The notes under the pieces: model-generated
The model's input: only the letters and a program-made list of their open reading frames with translations
Told to the model about the DNA's origin: nothing
The model's database searches: none
Position numbers and translations under genes: made by a program
Assembly: GCA_036397475.1 (NCBI GenBank)
Contig: DASWIV010000132.1
Span: 1 to 6,141 of the forward strand
Source of the DNA: DASWIV01 sp036397475
GTDB lineage: Bacteria; JAJVIF01; JAPKYR01
Length of the DNA: 6,141 nucleotides
Direction of reading: 5' to 3'
Shown here: one piece after another, positions 3,425 through 6,141 of the stretch
How the letters are laid out: the number at the start of each line of letters is the position of its first letter
Numbering within the stretch: position 1 is the stretch's first letter

Positions 3425-6141
3425 TTACTTGATTTGAGAGCTTGGGGACCTCACCATCATCCAGCAAACCAACTCAACATATTCCTTCGATATCACCGGC
3501 AAAGGGTCAGGTGTTTCCAAAGGATGTAGTCCCTGTTCATCGACAGCCTGAATAATCCGACGTGACAGTTCAACACCGGGAAGTTCTTCTTTCATAATTT
3601 GCCTGAAAACATTTTCTGTACGAGAATCCCAAGGAGCCTGTAAACTTTCTACGGCCCTATCTAATTCGGTGAGGGAAACCTCGGATGGCGGATACTTCCT
3701 CAAATGATCGGCGGCGGTCTGGAACAACTTCGACACTTTCGGTTGGAGATTTCTCGGATCGGTTAATCGAGTCCATTCAAGATATATATCTTCCCGAGCT
3801 CTTTCCCAAAGTGGATACACCGAATCCCTCGCGCCATCCGGCATGGACAATGGCGTATCTTCGTTACAGTCGATTATCGAAAGACACTGCAAAACGTCGC
3901 TTTCGACTTTGCTTCCGTCGTCCGGGACAAATCGGTAAAAAACCCTTTCCCCGACTTTCGCGCAGAATGCAACTCCCGAACGGCTATGATGTCTGATTCC
4001 AGACCCTACCGCGTACGGCAACTCTTTTATTCGCTTACCCCACGTCTCCATTGCCTTAACAAGTTCGCGCCGATAGTCCTCTCCGGAATGAACATGTTTT
4101 TTCTCACCGGCATTTTCGAGAAGTTCGGGGTTGTTCTGCAAGAGTTTCTCAATCTCTTCTTTCGTCTCCGCGAAATTCACTTCCGCTCTCGCGCTTCCCG
4201 GAATGACTTCCGACTCCACCCCGACCGATGCCGCCGCCTGACTGACCTTCCTACGTATCCGTCCCTCTAACTCAAGTATGTCATCGAGTCTCGACTCCGG
4301 GAAAAAACATGCCGCGAAGACTTTGTCGTGCTTACTGCCGATCCTGTCCAATCGTCCATGCCTTTGAACTAAACGCATCGGATTCCAAGGAAGATCGTAG
4401 TTAATCAGGTGACGCGCCTGCTGAAGATTCTGACCTTCCGACAGAACGTCGGTCGATATCAAAATGTCGAACCTATCTTCTCGTTTATTATCGGGAGCTT
4501 CTGAACTCTCTGGCACGAACCCGTAAAGCGCGTCTTGTTGTGAGACACTGTTACGCGAATCGCGTCCGCTTGTCGATGCTATCCTGCCTGCATAGATTTG
4601 AAGTTTCGGATTTTCGCTAATCGCCTTAACCAGATATTCCTCGACCCAATCGACCGTATCCTCAAAGGTAGAGAATATCACCACCTTTCTGAAATCTCGT
4701 TTCTCTTCAAAATATCTACCCTCGCGCTCCGCCTGCTCCGCGATCTTGATCAGGTATTCTGTCAATGCTTCCAGTTTCGGGTCTGTTGAATCGTCAATCA
4801 GTGACGCCATATCCGAAAGTTCTTTGAAAATCCGTAAGTCATTTTCTACATCACGCTTCAAATCTTCTTTTCTGAAAATTGTAGCCGGTTGTGTCGAGTC
4901 GTACTTTCTGATTAGTTCATCAAATTCCTCCGTGTCCCATTCGACCGGATCATAGTCGCTTAATAATTCAGCTGTCGCGACATATCCCTTATCTAGGAGA
5001 TCGAGAAACTTTTCGTGTGCCTCTATCATACGTCCAAGCGTTTTCCTGAAAGAATAAATCGACGACTCGAACCGCTTAAGCAGTCCCGAACGAATCAAGC
5101 CACTCAACGCTAATTGCTGAATCAGATTTTCACCCGGTTCTATCTTGTACCAGTCCGGCGTATACCGCGCCATAGTGACCTGCGGGTCGATGCCTTCCGG
5201 CGGTGCTATGGTTTCTTCCAGTCTGTCGAACAATTCAGGCAGGATATCTTCAAACCTGTAATCAATCGTCCTCAGTTCCGGTTTTGGAAATCTAATCGGA
5301 ACCGGCCCTTCGGGACTCGGAACCGTCGCGTCCTTGTACCACTTCTTGACGAAATTACGTGTGCGCCTGACCGTACACAGATCGAGAATGTCGAACAGCA
5401 CGTCAGGACTCAATTCTTCCGGGTCTAATTTCATTGCAGTCTGAAATCTTCCCTTGAGACTCGTTATCCCGTCATGTGCGAACGCCGCGTCCTGTCGCGC
5501 AAAAAACATAATCATGTAATACAAGTCCATAAGAGAGTTATTGACCGGCGTCGCCGACAGTAGCACCAAATCTTTCGGGGGATTGCCTTGCAGGAATTTC
5601 TTTAACGCGCGAGACCTCATCGCCTCTGGATTCCTGAAAGCGTGTCCTTCGTCGATTACCACCATCGAATATTCTCTTGGATCGCTCTTTAGAACATTCC
5701 CACCGTTACCTTCAAGTCTTGAGTCTTTCGCGAATTGCTCGAACGATACCGTCTCAAATAGAAAGTGAAGATACTTACTCTGAAATTTCGCCCACGTACC
5801 ATCGCGTAATACTGCCGGGGCGATTAACAAAACTTTCTGACGCTGTTCCTCTATTCTTTTCCTGATTAACTCGCCGCCTATAAACGTCTTTCCAAGTCCG
5901 ACACCATCCGCTATCAGACATCCGTGATATTTTCGTAAAATACGCTCCGCTCTCCAGACTCCATCCTTTTGAAATTCCGTTAATTTCAGTGCACCTTCAT
6001 CTTCTTTCTGTTCTTCAAGTTCGTGCCGGTATCGCTCCCATAAAAACTTCAGGTAGATCAGATACGGCGGATAAGCCTGAAACCGCGCTTCGTAAATCGA
6101 CGCGAGATCATAGGACTCCGCCTCATCCCATAATTCATCAA
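3425..6141 (-). CDS. SNF2-family DEAD-like helicase/ATPase, probably a PLD-SNF2 protein (N-terminus outside window)
   Basis: The frame runs from the TAA at 3427-3425 to the right edge with no stop, giving about 904 visible residues. SNF2/superfamily 2 motifs appear in order: Q-like KLTEFQKDGV (around 5986-5957); Walker A DGVGLGKT (5908-5885); Ia LLIAPAVL (around 5830); II VVIDEGH with DEGH at 5653-5642; III LLSATPVNN (S at 5557); IV KVVIFST (4687-4667); V STDVLSEGQNLQ (4456-4421); VI QRHGRLDRIGS (4366 down). It should be an ATP-driven DNA translocase. The C-terminal ~300 residues carry no nuclease motif I can identify. The sequence before Walker A (ELWDEAESYD...PPYLIYLKFLWERY) resembles the linker that follows an N-terminal PLD-like nuclease domain in PLD-SNF2 proteins, so such a domain is expected just beyond 6141. 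The TTG at 5830 is not the start, because it would delete Walker A. The gene is followed directly by the helical-protein gene. Confidence 0.92.
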   Translation of the reverse strand, partial: DELWDEAESYDLASIYEARFQAYPPYLIYLKFLWERYRHELEEQKEDEGALKLTEFQKDGVWRAERILRKYHGCLIADGVGLGKTFIGGELIRKRIEEQRQKVLLIAPAVLRDGTWAKFQSKYLHFLFETVSFEQFAKDSRLEGNGGNVLKSDPREYSMVVIDEGHAFRNPEAMRSRALKKFLQGNPPKDLVLLSATPVNNSLMDLYYMIMFFARQDAAFAHDGITSLKGRFQTAMKLDPEELSPDVLFDILDLCTVRRTRNFVKKWYKDATVPSPEGPVPIRFPKPELRTIDYRFEDILPELFDRLEETIAPPEGIDPQVTMARYTPDWYKIEPGENLIQQLALSGLIRSGLLKRFESSIYSFRKTLGRMIEAHEKFLDLLDKGYVATAELLSDYDPVEWDTEEFDELIRKYDSTQPATIFRKEDLKRDVENDLRIFKELSDMASLIDDSTDPKLEALTEYLIKIAEQAEREGRYFEEKRDFRKVVIFSTFEDTVDWVEEYLVKAISENPKLQIYAGRIASTSGRDSRNSVSQQDALYGFVPESSEAPDNKREDRFDILISTDVLSEGQNLQQARHLINYDLPWNPMRLVQRHGRLDRIGSKHDKVFAACFFPESRLDDILELEGRIRRKVSQAAASVGVESEVIPGSARAEVNFAETKEEIEKLLQNNPELLENAGEKKHVHSGEDYRRELVKAMETWGKRIKELPYAVGSGIRHHSRSGVAFCAKVGERVFYRFVPDDGSKVESDVLQCLSIIDCNEDTPLSMPDGARDSVYPLWERAREDIYLEWTRLTDPRNLQPKVSKLFQTAADHLRKYPPSEVSLTELDRAVESLQAPWDSRTENVFRQIMKEELPGVELSRRIIQAVDEQGLHPLETPDPLPVISKEYVELVCWMMVRSPSSQIK

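Noticed and set aside
3685..5428. Several plus-strand open frames of about 60-105 codons opposite the helicase
   Set aside because: They lie antisense to conserved helicase motifs, lack ribosome binding sites and show low-complexity translations typical of shadow frames.
5828..5830. TTG as start codon of the helicase (801-residue version)
   Set aside because: The frame is open upstream to the window edge and contains the indispensable Walker A motif at 5908-5885, so the TTG is an internal leucine.

Overview
The window looks like accessory DNA from an uncultured or poorly sampled bacterium with intermediate GC content. Canonical Shine-Dalgarno sequences (AAGGAGG, AAAAGGAG, AAGGAG) sit 6-9 nt before three ATG starts. 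A sigma70-like promoter and an intrinsic terminator also point to Bacteria. Nothing in the sequence allows a closer assignment. I see no tRNA, rRNA, CRISPR array, insertion sequence or integrase.

The layout is convergent. On the left, one plus-strand gene enters from outside the window and ends at 691. I do not recognise its product. It meets an intrinsic terminator at 699-727. Everything to the right is on the minus strand. In transcription order (right to left) this is: a large SNF2-type helicase truncated by the window edge (6141-3425); a gene abutting it as TAAATG for an uncharacterised mostly helical protein (3424-2696); a 199-nt gap with a promoter and a structured leader; a small very basic protein (2496-2218); a stand-alone von Willebrand factor A (VWA) protein with an intact MIDAS site (2131-1484); a 12-bp GAAA-capped hairpin (1468-1441); and a NYN/PIN-like ribonuclease (1393-752).

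Two functional blocks are suggested. The first is the helicase plus its abutting partner. The visible start of the helicase frame matches the linker that, in a known architecture, joins an N-terminal phospholipase D-like (PLD) nuclease domain to a SNF2 motor, an arrangement found in anti-phage and restriction-like proteins. The second is a three-gene unit (basic protein, VWA, NYN nuclease) with its own promoter, a long pyrimidine-rich leader able to occlude the first ribosome binding site, and a hairpin before the nuclease gene. A working hypothesis is an RNA-directed effector unit next to a DNA-directed helicase/nuclease, together forming a possible defence locus. The domain calls rest on visible motifs. 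The system-level reading is inference from gene order only.

The helicase frame is open to the right edge and includes Walker A (DGVGLGKT, 5908-5885). A start at the TTG at 5830 would remove this ATPase motif and is therefore wrong.
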